A stretch of 47,373 nucleotides of DNA from Candidatus Aminicenantota bacterium (lineage in GTDB: Bacteria > Acidobacteriota > Aminicenantia > UBA2199). Of the stretch, positions 8,483-17,240 are shown one piece after another. A program made the position numbers and the translations under genes. Where the stretch lies: assembly GCA_026393835.1 (NCBI GenBank), contig JAPKZK010000142.1:1-47373 (forward strand), read 5' to 3'. A model generated the notes under the pieces. It was given only the letters and a program-made list of their open reading frames with translations, did no database searches and was not told where the DNA came from. Within the stretch, counting starts at the first letter, position 1, and each line of letters opens with the position of its first letter.

Positions 8483-9683
8483 CTTTTGCCATTGGTGTCG
8501 GCTCCTGTGACGCCTGTGACGCCGCGGCTAATTTTAAGAATGGAATGCTCAAGAAATAGAACAGGAGAAACTTTAACTCGGAATCGCCGAAGTTGTACTC
8601 GAATAGACCGGCGATCAAAAAGCCGATCAATGTGAAAAAGACGCCTACTGCCACTGCCTTTTCGAAATCGCCGCTGCTTTTTATCTTTTTAACCAGGAGA
8701 ATGAAAATGAAAACAAAAGCGGCCACCAAGCTTAACAGTGCAAAGATACCTCTTTCGGCCAGTTCTTGCAGAAAATTGTTGTGCAGGTGGGGGTTGGACA
8801 GGGCCGCTTCGGGAGGCTTATAACGGTCATAGATTTCCCCGACATTGTCGGCGCCCACACCGGTGAGGGGATACTCCTTAAATATTTTTACGGCCACTTC
8901 AACCATGTAAAGGCGGTCCTTATTGGTTTCGTTGTGAATGTCAAAAATGGAAACAATGCGGCTGGTCACTGAACCGGGCAAAATAAAGGCCAGGATAATC
9001 GCCGCCGGTACTGCGGCGTATAGGATTTTGGGTTTGTAGTAGACGATAAAAGCGCCGAGGGCAATAAAAATGCCCACCCAGGCGGACCGCGTCAGGGAAA
9101 GTAATATAGCGGCTAAAATGGGTACGAGCGCGGCAGCGATCAGGAGTTTTATTTTTTTCCTTTTCTCGTAAAAGAGGTAGACGAAGAAAAAGATAAAGGG
9201 GATCATCAGCAGGCCGGAATAAGTCATCCAGTGCGAGGTGAGGCCGCGCAGCCGGTGGTCCAGGGAAATCCCTTCTATAAGGACGGTAATAATCCCCAGC
9301 AGTGAAGAGACCACAGCAGCCATTAAAACAATGAAAAGGGAGTTTTCCAGCCGCTTCCGCGTGTTGAGTACTAAGAGAAAAAAGGGGATCAAGAGGTAGA
9401 TGAAAAAATCTTTATTATCGTTCAGGCTTTTCAATTTGTCGATGGCAAACGCGGTGGATACCAGGGAGAACAGGAGATAGAGGAGGAAATATTTATAATA
9501 GCCGGGCAGTTCCGGCCATTGGGAACGGGGACTGGAGAGATAGTAAATAACCAGCTCGATGGCCAGGAGGGTGAATATGATGTAACAGCCGGCAATGGAA
9601 AAATCGATAAGAAAGAGAAACCCCAGGGCCAGGTAAAAAAAGGTATTATTTGAGATATCGAATAATTGCTTCATGAACCTCAT
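8475..9683 (-). CDS. O-antigen ligase-like membrane protein (Wzy_C family)
   Basis: 402 residues with about 10-12 membrane helices. Shows the Wzy_C-type segments SLTRSAWVG (about 200) and a large periplasmic loop with PHLHNNFLQELAERG, whose histidine is the kind needed for ligation in WaaL. It probably transfers O-antigen to lipid A-core, or polymerises a glycan, on the periplasmic face. The ATG (or the second ATG at 9674) lies inside the end of the GT9 gene, an overlap of 29-38 bp. Ligase versus polymerase cannot be settled from sequence. Confidence 0.8.
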   Translation of the reverse strand: MRFMKQLFDISNNTFFYLALGFLFLIDFSIAGCYIIFTLLAIELVIYYLSSPRSQWPELPGYYKYFLLYLLFSLVSTAFAIDKLKSLNDNKDFFIYLLIPFFLLVLNTRKRLENSLFIVLMAAVVSSLLGIITVLIEGISLDHRLRGLTSHWMTYSGLLMIPFIFFFVYLFYEKRKKIKLLIAAALVPILAAILLSLTRSAWVGIFIALGAFIVYYKPKILYAAVPAAIILAFILPGSVTSRIVSIFDIHNETNKDRLYMVEVAVKIFKEYPLTGVGADNVGEIYDRYKPPEAALSNPHLHNNFLQELAERGIFALLSLVAAFVFIFILLVKKIKSSGDFEKAVAVGVFFTLIGFLIAGLFEYNFGDSELKFLLFYFLSIPFLKLAAASQASQEPTPMAKGE

Positions 9684-10674
9684 CCGTTTTTATATTTTTC
9701 ATACATCTAATTGTATCATAAATACATTTTCGCTGCGAACAGGGCCGGCAATTTAAAGGTAATTCCATGATGGTGACATTTTTTTTGCGCCAGGGGCCGC
9801 TGATTGCAGGGATATTGGGACCGTATAAAGTCACCAACGGGGTTTGAGTTAAAGAGGCCAGGTGCAGGGGGCCCGAATCGACGCCGAAATAAACATTGGC
9901 ATGGGAAATGAGGAAAAGCATGTCAACGATAGAGAGCCGGCCGGTTAAATCATGGACCTGGGTTTCCCCATGGGGTCGGCGCTGCGCCGCCAGGGCGGCG
10001 CCTTTCTTTTTTTCCTCTTCGCTGTTGCCCACCAGGAAAACGGTTACTTTATCTTCCAGCAACCGGTGAATGAGCCCGGAGAAATTTTCCATTCCCCAAT
10101 CCCTGAATTCATTCCCGGCCCCCACATGGATGACCGCTGTTTTATTGTCCCGGTTTTCGTTAAGGATTTTTTTGACGGCGTCGGAAACCCTGTCCTCATT
10201 AATCGTAATGGGTGGGTAAGGGGGAATCCCGGTTTCCGTTATTCTAACGCCGAGGAGTTCCAGGAGTTTGGCCTGGTTAAAGGTAGAGTGGGTGGGAGCG
10301 TCCCCGAATGTGCGGGGGGAAAGGAAGTTATAGGCCCAGTTCCTGTTGGGGGTTTTGTAGCCGATCCTGGTTTTAGCGCCGCTGATGCGGGTGAGTAACG
10401 CACTTTTGGGGCCGGAATGGAAATCCACCACCGTATCGATGCCCAGGGCTTTCATTTGCGCCCGGAATTGGAACAGTTTCTTTACGCTCATTTTACGGGG
10501 GATAGAGATAACCTGGTGAACGCCGGGGAGCAGTTCGGCGATTTCGCGGAATCTGTCTTCCACCACGTAATATATTTTATTTTGGGGGAAATGTTTTTTA
10601 TAAATTTCCAGGGCCGGGATAGTGAAAATGATGTCCCCCAGCAAACGTAAACGAATGAACAAGATGTTTTCCAC
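9646..10674 (-). CDS. glycosyltransferase family 9, LPS heptosyltransferase-like
   Basis: 342 residues. N-terminus MENILFIRLRLLGDIIFTIPAL is the GT9 signature; the C-terminal domain has AVIHVGAGNEFRDW and YFGVDSGPLHLASLTQTPLVTLYG, which binds the ADP-sugar. Cytoplasmic, peripheral; it adds heptose to the LPS core, consistent with the heptose kinase two genes on. The C-terminus contains a Cys cluster (NCRPCSQRKCIYDTIRCM), seen in many GT9 proteins. It begins 17 bp after the small Trm112-like gene. Confidence 0.88.
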   Translation of the reverse strand: MENILFIRLRLLGDIIFTIPALEIYKKHFPQNKIYYVVEDRFREIAELLPGVHQVISIPRKMSVKKLFQFRAQMKALGIDTVVDFHSGPKSALLTRISGAKTRIGYKTPNRNWAYNFLSPRTFGDAPTHSTFNQAKLLELLGVRITETGIPPYPPITINEDRVSDAVKKILNENRDNKTAVIHVGAGNEFRDWGMENFSGLIHRLLEDKVTVFLVGNSEEEKKKGAALAAQRRPHGETQVHDLTGRLSIVDMLFLISHANVYFGVDSGPLHLASLTQTPLVTLYGPNIPAISGPWRKKNVTIMELPLNCRPCSQRKCIYDTIRCMKNIKTDEVHEAIIRYLK

Positions 10675-10691
10675 GCTGCTAATGGGGCGTT

Positions 10692-10883
10692 TCAGTTCAC
10701 TGCTGTTAGGGCTTCATCCACCAGCATCACCGGGATGCCGTCCCTGATGGGATACACCTTGCCGCAGGCGGCGCATTTCAGACCGTATTCATCTTTTTTG
10801 TATTCGATCAGTTCAACGTCCTTTTTGCATACGGGGCAAGCCAGGATATCGAGTAAATCTTGCGAAATAATTTCTTTTTCCAT
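10692..10883 (-). CDS. Trm112-like zinc-ribbon protein (UPF0434/YcaR type)
   Basis: 63 residues with CPVCKKD and a second CAACGKVYPIRDGIPVML, a four-cysteine zinc ribbon typical of Trm112/UPF0434 proteins. These small proteins act as partners of methyltransferases or are found with LPS genes (often beside lpxK) in Gram-negatives. It is first in the LPS block and has a promoter just upstream. Its exact partner here is unknown. Confidence 0.85.
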   Translation of the reverse strand: MEKEIISQDLLDILACPVCKKDVELIEYKKDEYGLKCAACGKVYPIRDGIPVMLVDEALTAVN

Positions 10884-10917
10884 ATTAACACCTTTTTCCA
10901 GTAAATTTTAAGATAGA

Positions 10918-10946
10918 ATTTTCTCATTTATCGGGACTGCTGTCAA
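10918..10946 (-). promoter_or_regulatory. sigma-70 promoter of the Trm112/heptose operon
   Basis: Minus strand TTGACA (10946-10941), 17-bp spacer, GAAAAT (10923-10918), about 35 bp before the start codon, which is preceded by AAGG. Confidence 0.55.
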
Positions 10947-10970
10947 GAAAAAACACCGGCCATGAAAATA

Positions 10971-11036
10971 GCCACAAAGGCACGAAGGCACAAAGGAACA
11001 CCAAGAGGTTTATAATTAAAAAAACTTGGTGCCTTG
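10971..11036. repeat. dispersed repeat, family A (half copy)
   Basis: GCCACAAAGGCACGAAGGCA and the following CACCAAGAGG step match one arm of the element at 561-650; the second arm is cut short after GCCTTG. Confidence 0.75.
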
Positions 11037-11192
11037 TACTAGCGTGTCTTGGGACGAGAATTTTGCCTGTCATTTTCCCTATCAAATCGATAATGAAGAA
11101 AAAAAATTTTATTATGGGAAAATGTTGCGGAAGCCACTGTTTTATTGTAATATGGCACAGTGAGTAATAAACAAGAATTACGTATAGTTATG

Positions 11193-11273
11193 GTTAGGCG
11201 TCATCGACGCCTCAAGCTCTCGAATGAACCACACGACGGAGCGGCGGCGGCGTCGCTCCGTTCTGTGTTAGGC
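11193..11273. other. paired GTTAGGC sites with hairpins, attC-like
   Basis: GTTAGGC occurs at 11193-11199 and 11267-11273, matching the integron core consensus GTTRRRY. Between them lie a perfect 6-bp hairpin (11197-11211) and an 8-bp hairpin ACGGAGCG/CGCTCCGT (11236-11261). The arm GAACCACACGAC partly mirrors GTTCTGTGTTAG, as in attC, but a proper RYYYAAC partner is lacking. The right-hand site is 25 bp before an ORF whose GC content differs from its surroundings, the spacing expected of a gene cassette. No integrase is in the window. Confidence 0.35.
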
Positions 11274-11298
11274 GACTAGCGCGCGCACCCAGGAACCT

Positions 11299-11679
11299 AT
11301 GCCTCTCGGTTGGCTCATCAGCGTATATCGGCAGCAGGACGACAGTTCAACTCCAGCGTCGTTCGGAGCGCCGCAGGGTGCGCGATTGGCAGTGTGGCAG
11401 ACCGGGCTTGACGGCCTGAACTGGCTCGACGACCTGGTCAAACACCAGGGAGCCATCGATCTCGGCGGCGACGGCTATCCTCTCGAATACACGGCCATGG
11501 CCGTTCACATTATTCCGCGGATTCGCGTCGAGCCGCCCGAAGCCAGGTCGGTGTGGACATACCATCCTGGGGATATTATCACTGAAAAATGGCACGGCAA
11601 GACCACCAGGGACGCCGCGGCTATGGATGCCTGCCGCCCTGACGAGTGGCTTATAATCGAGGCCTGGGACGAGAGTTGA
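11299..11679 (+). CDS. hypothetical protein, GC-rich, probably transferred
   Basis: 126 residues starting MPLGWLISVYRQQDDSSTPA and ending DEWLIIEAWDES. It is clearly richer in G+C than the flanking DNA and its codon use differs from neighbouring genes, so it is probably a recent arrival. It resembles in size and layout the single-domain soluble proteins found in integron cassettes (WLDDLVKHQGAIDLGGDGYP, tryptophan-rich, acidic end), but I do not recognise a named family. No good ribosome-binding site is seen before the ATG. The opposite-strand ORF in this region is a shadow. Confidence 0.5.
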   Translation: MPLGWLISVYRQQDDSSTPASFGAPQGARLAVWQTGLDGLNWLDDLVKHQGAIDLGGDGYPLEYTAMAVHIIPRIRVEPPEARSVWTYHPGDIITEKWHGKTTRDAAAMDACRPDEWLIIEAWDES

Positions 11680-11723
11680 TGACCTCGCAGCGAACATCGT
11701 CTGCTATGAAAATAAAATTATTA

Positions 11724-11755
11724 GCCACGGACGATCACGGACAAACACGGACAAT
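11724..11755. repeat. dispersed repeat, family B
   Basis: GCCACGGACGATCACGGACA followed by AACACGGACAA: three CACGGAC steps about 9-11 bp apart. Other copies at 17578-17609, 34891-34910 and 36211-36244. Confidence 0.75.
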
Positions 11756-11812
11756 TTTCATTGTCTCCGGGCGTGCGTATATTTTACCTGACCCAAAAAC
11801 CCATTAAACCCG

Positions 11813-11965
11813 ATGACCCGGAAATTCCTGGATATGAATGCATTTAAGAAATTCAAGATCGAATATGGGGACCTGATCTGGAATGATTATGAAATGTGTT
11901 TTCCCATCATGGATCTTTATGAAAACAATATATTGAGAAATATGCCTTCGGTACGTGCGGCATAA
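11813..11965 (+). pseudogene. DUF2442-like fragment
   Basis: A short frame (50 codons) reads MTRKFLDMNAFKKFKIEYGD and then LIWNDYEMCFPIMDLYENN. The pattern of a FKKFKIEYG strand followed by a Trp and DLYEN resembles the C-terminal part of DUF2442-type small proteins that accompany toxin-antitoxin genes. The N-terminal half is missing and a stop codon lies just upstream (11789), so this is probably a relic. The family call is tentative. Confidence 0.35.
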
Positions 11966-11973
11966 GGGCATAA

Positions 11974-12370
11974 GGGCATCCGCAAAATTTTGCCTTGATC
12001 GGCAAAAATTTGCCTCAATTGGCATCCATTTTGTGAAAATCGACAGGATTGCTGCGGAAGTTGACAGTCATTTTGGCGCCAATCGGCAAAATTTTGCCTC
12101 AATCAGCATCCATTTGACGAAAATCTACAAAACGGATGCGGAAATCGGCGCCCCTTTTGCGGCATATCGGCAAAAATTTGCCGCCATTGGCAAAATTTTG
12201 CCTCGATCGCCTTCCGATTAGCGGAAACCGGCAAAACGGATGTCAAAATCGTCATCGTTTTGGCGCGCATCCGCAAAATTTTGCTTCGATCGCCTTCCGA
12301 TTAGCGGAAATCGGCAAAACGGATGTCAAAATCGCCATTGTTTCGGCGCGCATCCACAAAAATTGCCTGG
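11974..12370. repeat. 84-bp tandem array built on a GCAAAATTTTGC palindrome
   Basis: The 12-bp palindrome GCAAAATTTTGC (or GCAAAaATTTGC) occurs at 11982, 12002, 12086, 12170, 12190 and 12273, with a decayed copy near 12356. Spacings are 20, 84, 84, 20, 83 and 83 bp. Sequence between palindromes is also repeated (for example GGCGCGCATCC at 12262 and 12345). One plus frame stays open across much of it because 84 is a multiple of three, but there is no start context and I do not call it a gene. Confidence 0.85.
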
Positions 12371-12476
12371 GAAGTGGAAAGGGGGAAAGGGAGTATAACC
12401 CACATCCTTTGTCCGGTAATTGGAAAGATCATATGGGATGAAAATTGGCCTGTCCCGTATCTTCGTAATAAAAATA

Positions 12477-12504
12477 GCCGCGAAGAACGCGAAGGACCGC
12501 GAAG
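12477..12504. repeat. dispersed repeat, family C
   Basis: GCCGCGAAGAACGCGAAGGA followed by CCGCGAAG; an almost identical copy sits at 45079-45106 and a diverged inverted copy at 34146-34194. Confidence 0.75.
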
Positions 12505-12550
12505 TAGGGACGAATGTATCCAAATAAGGGAAAAATGAGGGGACAGACCT

Positions 12551-12734
12551 GAATGTCACTAAGTTAAGGCTATATTCTCAATTTATGGGGTTTTCCAGAC
12601 CAATCGATAAATCGCACACTAACGGGAGGCTGAATATTGTCCCAGTCAGTTTTATCGGGTTTCATTTTTCTAATCACTTGATGATTTTGAAAAGGCACAT
12701 TATTCAACCATGTAGCCTTAACTTAGTGGCATTC
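12551..12734. mobile_element. MITE (non-autonomous IS-derived element) with target duplication
   Basis: A 184-bp element bounded by 22-bp terminal inverted repeats (core ATGYCACTAAGTTAAGGCTA, one mismatch between ends: 12551-12572 and 12713-12734). It is flanked on both sides by the same 11-bp word GGGACAGACCT (12540-12550 and 12735-12745), a clear target-site duplication. The interior is A/T-rich with no ORF. An 11-bp duplication fits IS4-type transposases, which must act in trans; family assignment is inference. Confidence 0.88.
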
Positions 12735-12836
12735 GGGACAGACCTGAAAAATCCTCCTGGAGGAAGATTGTTTTTGTTTCGATCCCGGCTCATCCGGGCC
12801 AGTGGAAACGGAATAAAAGGTAAAGATTTATAAAAA

Positions 12837-12867
12837 TTGACTAAAAACCTAAAAATTATGCTATCAT
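12837..12867 (+). promoter_or_regulatory. possible promoter of the LRR surface protein gene
   Basis: TTGACT (12837-12842) and TATCAT (12862-12867) with a 19-bp spacer, or a weaker -10 two bases earlier. The start codon at 12914 follows GAGG by 6 bp. Confidence 0.4.
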
Positions 12868-12913
12868 TATGAGTGGTTAAAATAATGTGAGATGTTAAAA
12901 GCGAGGTTAAGAA

Positions 12914-15900
12914 ATGGAAAAAATAATCGTTTTCATTTTTAGTGCGTTAATATTCTTCAGCCCGATGTTTTCCGGGACTGGGAATAATGAAGGAATAGGG
13001 GACGCAGAGGTCCTTTTGCAAAGCGCGGGGTTCCCTATCTGTCTTTCTTTTGAGCATTATAAAATGCAAGATGGTTGGACGCCGGTAGTGTTATCCCTGG
13101 GGGAACTTAATTGCCTGCTGTGGATGGATGAAAGCGGCAGGGTTTTGGAGCTGCGGGAAACCGGCGCTCCTTTTGTCGAACCGGTTTGTGTAATCGATGT
13201 AATGAATAAAAGCCTGCGCAGGGAAGCCGACGTCCTTCATTTTGATGTTTATGAGCAAAACAAAGTTCGTACCCGGTGGAGACTTTCACCCGATAAAACA
13301 GCGGGAACCGTGGCAAAAAAAATTAGTTTCCGGGAAAAAAGCGGCGTTGAACTTGGCCTGGGAACCCTCCGGCTGCAATTGAAATATGTGTCCTGGGATC
13401 TCAAGGAGTTTTCCCCGGGCCTTTTCCATGTGCAATTTCATGGGCCTATGATGGCAGGACATCGGCCATTGGTATATGAAAAAGCCGCGGGAATGATTTA
13501 TTCCACCCATCAATGGAATAACAAATTAACCCTTGAACAAAGCCGTACCCAGACCGTAAAGCCTGCGGCCGCCGCCATTCCACCCCAGGAAAGAGCAGCC
13601 CTGATTGCATTATACAATAGTACGGGTGGAGACCACTGGTTCGAAAGCGGCAGTTGGAAATCGGGACCCCTTGCAAGCGATGGCTTTGCCCTCCCCGGGA
13701 CTGAAAATAACTGGGAAGGGATAACCTGTGACCCGTACATTCCCACAGTGACATTGATAACCTTGGCGCATTATGGTCTGAATGGCACCCTACCTCCGGA
13801 ACTGGGAAACCTGGCTAATTTGCTAAGTCTTAGGCTCTGGGCTAATCAACTCAGCGGCAGCATACCCCCGGAACTGGGAAACTTGACTAATTTGCAAGAA
13901 CTTTTGCTTCACGCGAACCAACTCAGCGGCAATATACCCCCGGAACTAGGAAATCTGGCTAATTTGCAATTTCTCATTTTTGACTGGAACCAGCTCAGCG
14001 GCAGTATCCCCCCGGAACTAGGAAATCTGGCTAATTTGCAATTCCTTGATCTTGGAGATAATCAGTTCAGCGGGAGTATCCCACCGGAACTGGGAAACTT
14101 GACTAATTTGCAAGAACTTTTGCTTCACGCGAACCAACTCAGCGGCAATATACCCCCGGAACTGGCAAACCTGGCATATTTGCAAGGCCTTGGATTTTTC
14201 TCGAACCAGCTCAGCGGTAGCATACCCCCGGAACTGGGAACCCTGGCTAATTTGCAATGGCTTTCTCTTGGCGCGAACCAGCTCAGCGGCATTATACCCT
14301 CGGAACTGGCGAACCTGACTAATTTGAAAAAACTTTGGCTTAACGAGAACCAGATCAGCAGTGGTATTCCACCCGAACTGGGAAACCTGGTTGATTTGGA
14401 AGAACTATTTCTTGAGGGGAACCAGCTCAGCGGCAGTATACCCACGGAATTGGGAAATCTCGCTAAATTAATATCCCTTAAGCTTAACTCGAACCAAATC
14501 AGCGGCAGTATACCCTCGGAACTGGGAAACCTGGCTAATTTGCAATACCTTTGGCTTAACTCGAACCAGCTCAGCGGCAGTATCCCGTCCAATTTAACCA
14601 ACCTGACAAAACTTTTGAACTATCACTCAGATATAAGATGGAATGCTCTTTATACGAATGAAAATATATTGAGATCTTTCTTGTATTCAAAGCAAATTGG
14701 AGGATATTGGGAGAACACCCAAACAATCGCGCCATCGAATGTAACCGCGACTTCTGTATCCACTACTTCAATCGATATCAACTGGACGCCTATTGCTTAT
14801 AAATACAATGCAGGCGGATACAGGGTGTTTTACAGTACCTCCCCCGGGGGGCCATATATCTATTTCGGCATAACCGCGGACAAATCGGCGTCTTCACTCA
14901 CTATCACCGGACTTAACCCCAGTCCCATCTATTACTTCGTGGTTCAAACCAGGACAGATCCTCATGGAGATAACCGGAATACAGTGGACAGCGAATACAG
15001 TGCCGAAGTATCAGCTTCAACGGTCTCTTTAATTATTTCCGGTATTGTCAACAGCGGGGGCAAAGCCTTACCGGGCGTAACCATTACCCTGTCCAACGGT
15101 GGTGGAACAGCAACCACCGATGCCAATGGAAATTACAGTGTAAAGGTCGATTACGGTTGGAGCGGTACTGCCACGCCCTCTAAGGCCGGGTACAATTTTT
15201 CACCGGTAAACATGAGTTATACCAATGTGACAGTAAATCAAACTAACCAGAACTATATAGCCTCGCTTCAAACCAGAACCATCGTCGGTAAAATCACCAG
15301 GGGCGGCATCGGATTGCCGGGCGTAACCATTACTCTGTCCAACTGTGGTGGAACAGCAACCACCGATGCCAATGGAAATTACGGGCTGACAGTCAATTAC
15401 GGCTGGTCCGGTGCTGCCACTCCATCTAAAGCCGGGAATGATTTTTCACCGGCAAACAGGAGTTATACTAATGTGACGGTAAATCAAAATAACCAGAACT
15501 ATACAGTTCAAAACATAACTATCGCCGGTACAGTCACCAGCGGCGGCATCGGATTGCCGGGCGTATCCATAACTTTTTACGATGACTGCGACCCAATATT
15601 AACCGATGCCAATGGGTATTACATTATAACCGTTCATTACGGTTGGACAGGTACTGCCACTCCCTTTAAAACCGAATACAATTTTTCACCGGCAAACAGG
15701 AGTTATACTAATGTGACGATAAATCAAACTAACCAGAACTATACAGCCTTGCTTCAAACCATAACCATCGCCGGTACAGTCACCAGCGGCGGCATCGGAT
15801 TGCCGGGAGTAAACATCGCCCTGTCCAACGGTGGTGGAGCAGGTACCACCGATACCAATGGGAATTACGGGCTGACAGTCAATTACGGTTGGTCCGGTAC

Positions 15901-16843
15901 TGCCACGCCATCTAAAGCCGGGAATGATTTTTCACCGGCAAACAGGAGTTATTTCAATGTGACGATAAATCAAACTAACCAGAACTATACAGCCTTGCTT
16001 CAAACCAGAACCATCGCCGGTACAGTCACCAGTGGCGGCATCGGATTGCCTGGGGTATCCATTACCCATTCCAACGGTGGTGGAACGGCAACCACCGATG
16101 CCAATGGAAATTACGAACTAACAGTCCCTTACGGCTGGTTCGGTACTACTACTCCCTCGAAAGCCGGGTACAATTTTTCACCGGTAAACAGGAGTTATTC
16201 CAATGTGACGGTAAATCAAACCAACCAGGATTTTCTGGGAAACCTGATAACTAACCTGACTCTGACTTCTCCCAACGGCGGCGAATCCTGGGGCTTAAAT
16301 ACAATACGGAATATCGCCTGGTCCTCTTCGGGACTATCCGGTAATATACGGCTCGAACTGTGGAAAGCCAATAAAAAATTAGGCGCCATCGCCGCCAATA
16401 TTCCCATTAGCAACGGACATTATGCCTGGTTCGTAGGAAATTGCGGCCCAGAAGTTGCACCGACTGGAAACGACTACAAAGTAAAAATTATTACCGCCAA
16501 CGTTTTGTATAACGATTCCAGCAACGCAGCATTTTCTATCGTGCGGCCCTCCCTAACCCTGACCGCTCCCCGTGGCGGTACAAACTGGAAACTGGGAACC
16601 ACACAGAACATTACCTGGACCTCGGCGGGCCTTACGGGTAATGTGAAGCTTCTGCTGTTTAAAGGAGGTGTACAGGTGGGCGTTATTGCCCGTGGCATTC
16701 CCATTACCAATGGAACTTATGCCTGGACCGTCGGCAAAAACTCCGGGGGCATGGCCCCTGTCGGCAGTAATTATTCCGTGAAAATACGTAGCGAAGACAA
16801 TCGTTTCTATAGTTCCGGGAGCGGCGCCTTTACGCTTCAATGA
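12914..16843 (+). CDS. secreted multidomain protein: LRR, Fn3, SdrD/CarbReg-like and Ig-like domains
   Basis: 1309 residues. A signal peptide (about 1-20) is followed by an unrecognised domain (about 25-205), an LRR cap (ERAALIALYNSTGGDHW, about 215-285), about 11 24-residue LRRs of the plant-like type (LSGSIPPELGNLTNLQEL, about 287-565), an Fn3-like domain (about 606-705), five carboxypeptidase-regulatory-like repeats of about 82 residues (IAGTVTSGGIGLPGV..., 708-1110), and two Kre9/KNH-type Ig-like domains starting SPNGGESW and APRGGTNW. It ends in a beta-strand without a C-terminal anchor or sorting motif. Probably exported and surface-attached or released; ligand unknown. It shares its LRR cap and KNH domains with the 2861-residue protein at 36308-44893. 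Internal copies are so alike that recombination is expected. A family A repeat begins 6 bp after the stop. Confidence 0.9.
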   Translation: MEKIIVFIFSALIFFSPMFSGTGNNEGIGDAEVLLQSAGFPICLSFEHYKMQDGWTPVVLSLGELNCLLWMDESGRVLELRETGAPFVEPVCVIDVMNKSLRREADVLHFDVYEQNKVRTRWRLSPDKTAGTVAKKISFREKSGVELGLGTLRLQLKYVSWDLKEFSPGLFHVQFHGPMMAGHRPLVYEKAAGMIYSTHQWNNKLTLEQSRTQTVKPAAAAIPPQERAALIALYNSTGGDHWFESGSWKSGPLASDGFALPGTENNWEGITCDPYIPTVTLITLAHYGLNGTLPPELGNLANLLSLRLWANQLSGSIPPELGNLTNLQELLLHANQLSGNIPPELGNLANLQFLIFDWNQLSGSIPPELGNLANLQFLDLGDNQFSGSIPPELGNLTNLQELLLHANQLSGNIPPELANLAYLQGLGFFSNQLSGSIPPELGTLANLQWLSLGANQLSGIIPSELANLTNLKKLWLNENQISSGIPPELGNLVDLEELFLEGNQLSGSIPTELGNLAKLISLKLNSNQISGSIPSELGNLANLQYLWLNSNQLSGSIPSNLTNLTKLLNYHSDIRWNALYTNENILRSFLYSKQIGGYWENTQTIAPSNVTATSVSTTSIDINWTPIAYKYNAGGYRVFYSTSPGGPYIYFGITADKSASSLTITGLNPSPIYYFVVQTRTDPHGDNRNTVDSEYSAEVSASTVSLIISGIVNSGGKALPGVTITLSNGGGTATTDANGNYSVKVDYGWSGTATPSKAGYNFSPVNMSYTNVTVNQTNQNYIASLQTRTIVGKITRGGIGLPGVTITLSNCGGTATTDANGNYGLTVNYGWSGAATPSKAGNDFSPANRSYTNVTVNQNNQNYTVQNITIAGTVTSGGIGLPGVSITFYDDCDPILTDANGYYIITVHYGWTGTATPFKTEYNFSPANRSYTNVTINQTNQNYTALLQTITIAGTVTSGGIGLPGVNIALSNGGGAGTTDTNGNYGLTVNYGWSGTATPSKAGNDFSPANRSYFNVTINQTNQNYTALLQTRTIAGTVTSGGIGLPGVSITHSNGGGTATTDANGNYELTVPYGWFGTTTPSKAGYNFSPVNRSYSNVTVNQTNQDFLGNLITNLTLTSPNGGESWGLNTIRNIAWSSSGLSGNIRLELWKANKKLGAIAANIPISNGHYAWFVGNCGPEVAPTGNDYKVKIITANVLYNDSSNAAFSIVRPSLTLTAPRGGTNWKLGTTQNITWTSAGLTGNVKLLLFKGGVQVGVIARGIPITNGTYAWTVGKNSGGMAPVGSNYSVKIRSEDNRFYSSGSGAFTLQ
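13870..14163 (+). repeat. 216-bp internal LRR duplication
   Basis: The 78 bp at 13870-13947 recur exactly at 14086-14163, offset 216 bp, i.e. three 72-bp LRR units. The intervening units are diverged, pointing to gene conversion or a recent duplication of this unit. Confidence 0.85.
15036..16245 (+). repeat. five coding repeats of about 246 bp
   Basis: Near-identical modules encoding carboxypeptidase-regulatory-like domains; each ends in a beta-strand pattern SYTNVTVNQTNQNY. DNA identity between modules is high along long stretches (for example the CACCAGCGGCGGCATCGGAT segment in three of them). Confidence 0.8.
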
Positions 16844-16848
16844 AAATA

Positions 16849-16902
16849 GCCACCAGGGCACAAAGACACAAAGAAACACCAGGGGGTTTATTATTAAAAA
16901 AT
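16849..16902. repeat. dispersed repeat, family A (half copy)
   Basis: GCCACCAGGGCACAAAGACA and onward to TTTATTATTAAAAAA, starting 6 bp after the stop codon of the LRR gene. Confidence 0.75.
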
Positions 16903-16930
16903 CCTTCGTAAGTAGAAAAGTGGGACAAAT

Positions 16931-17240
16931 CCCGCAAGGGATAGCTTGATTACCGCAAGGGTTAGCTTGATGACCGCAAGGCATAGCCTGGAAACCGCAA
17001 GTGTTAGCCTGACGAGCGCAAGGGATAGCTTGATTACCGCAAGGCTTAGCTTGATGACCGCAAGGCATAGCCTGGAGACCGCAAGGCTTAGCCTGACAAC
17101 CGCAAGAGTTAGCCTGATGACCGCAAGGGATAGCTTGATGACCGCAAGGCATAGCCTGGAAACCGCAAGGGTTAGCCTGACAACCGCAAGAGTTAGCCTG
17201 ACGAGCGCAAGGGTTAGCCTGACAACCGCAAGGCTTTTCA
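16931..17240. repeat. 21-bp tandem array with an 84-bp superperiod
   Basis: About 15 units of 21 bp (type GACCGCAAGGCATAGCCTGG). The variant GCATAGCCTGG recurs at 16981, 17065 and 17149, exactly 84 bp apart, so four units form a higher-order repeat. Frames on both strands stay open because the unit is seven codons; ORFs of up to 239 codons reported there are by-products, not genes. Confidence 0.9.

Noticed and set aside
11955..12441. Plus-strand ORFs over the 84-bp array as a gene
   Set aside because: Open only because the period is a multiple of three; no ribosome-binding site and frame breaks at the 20- and 83-bp steps.
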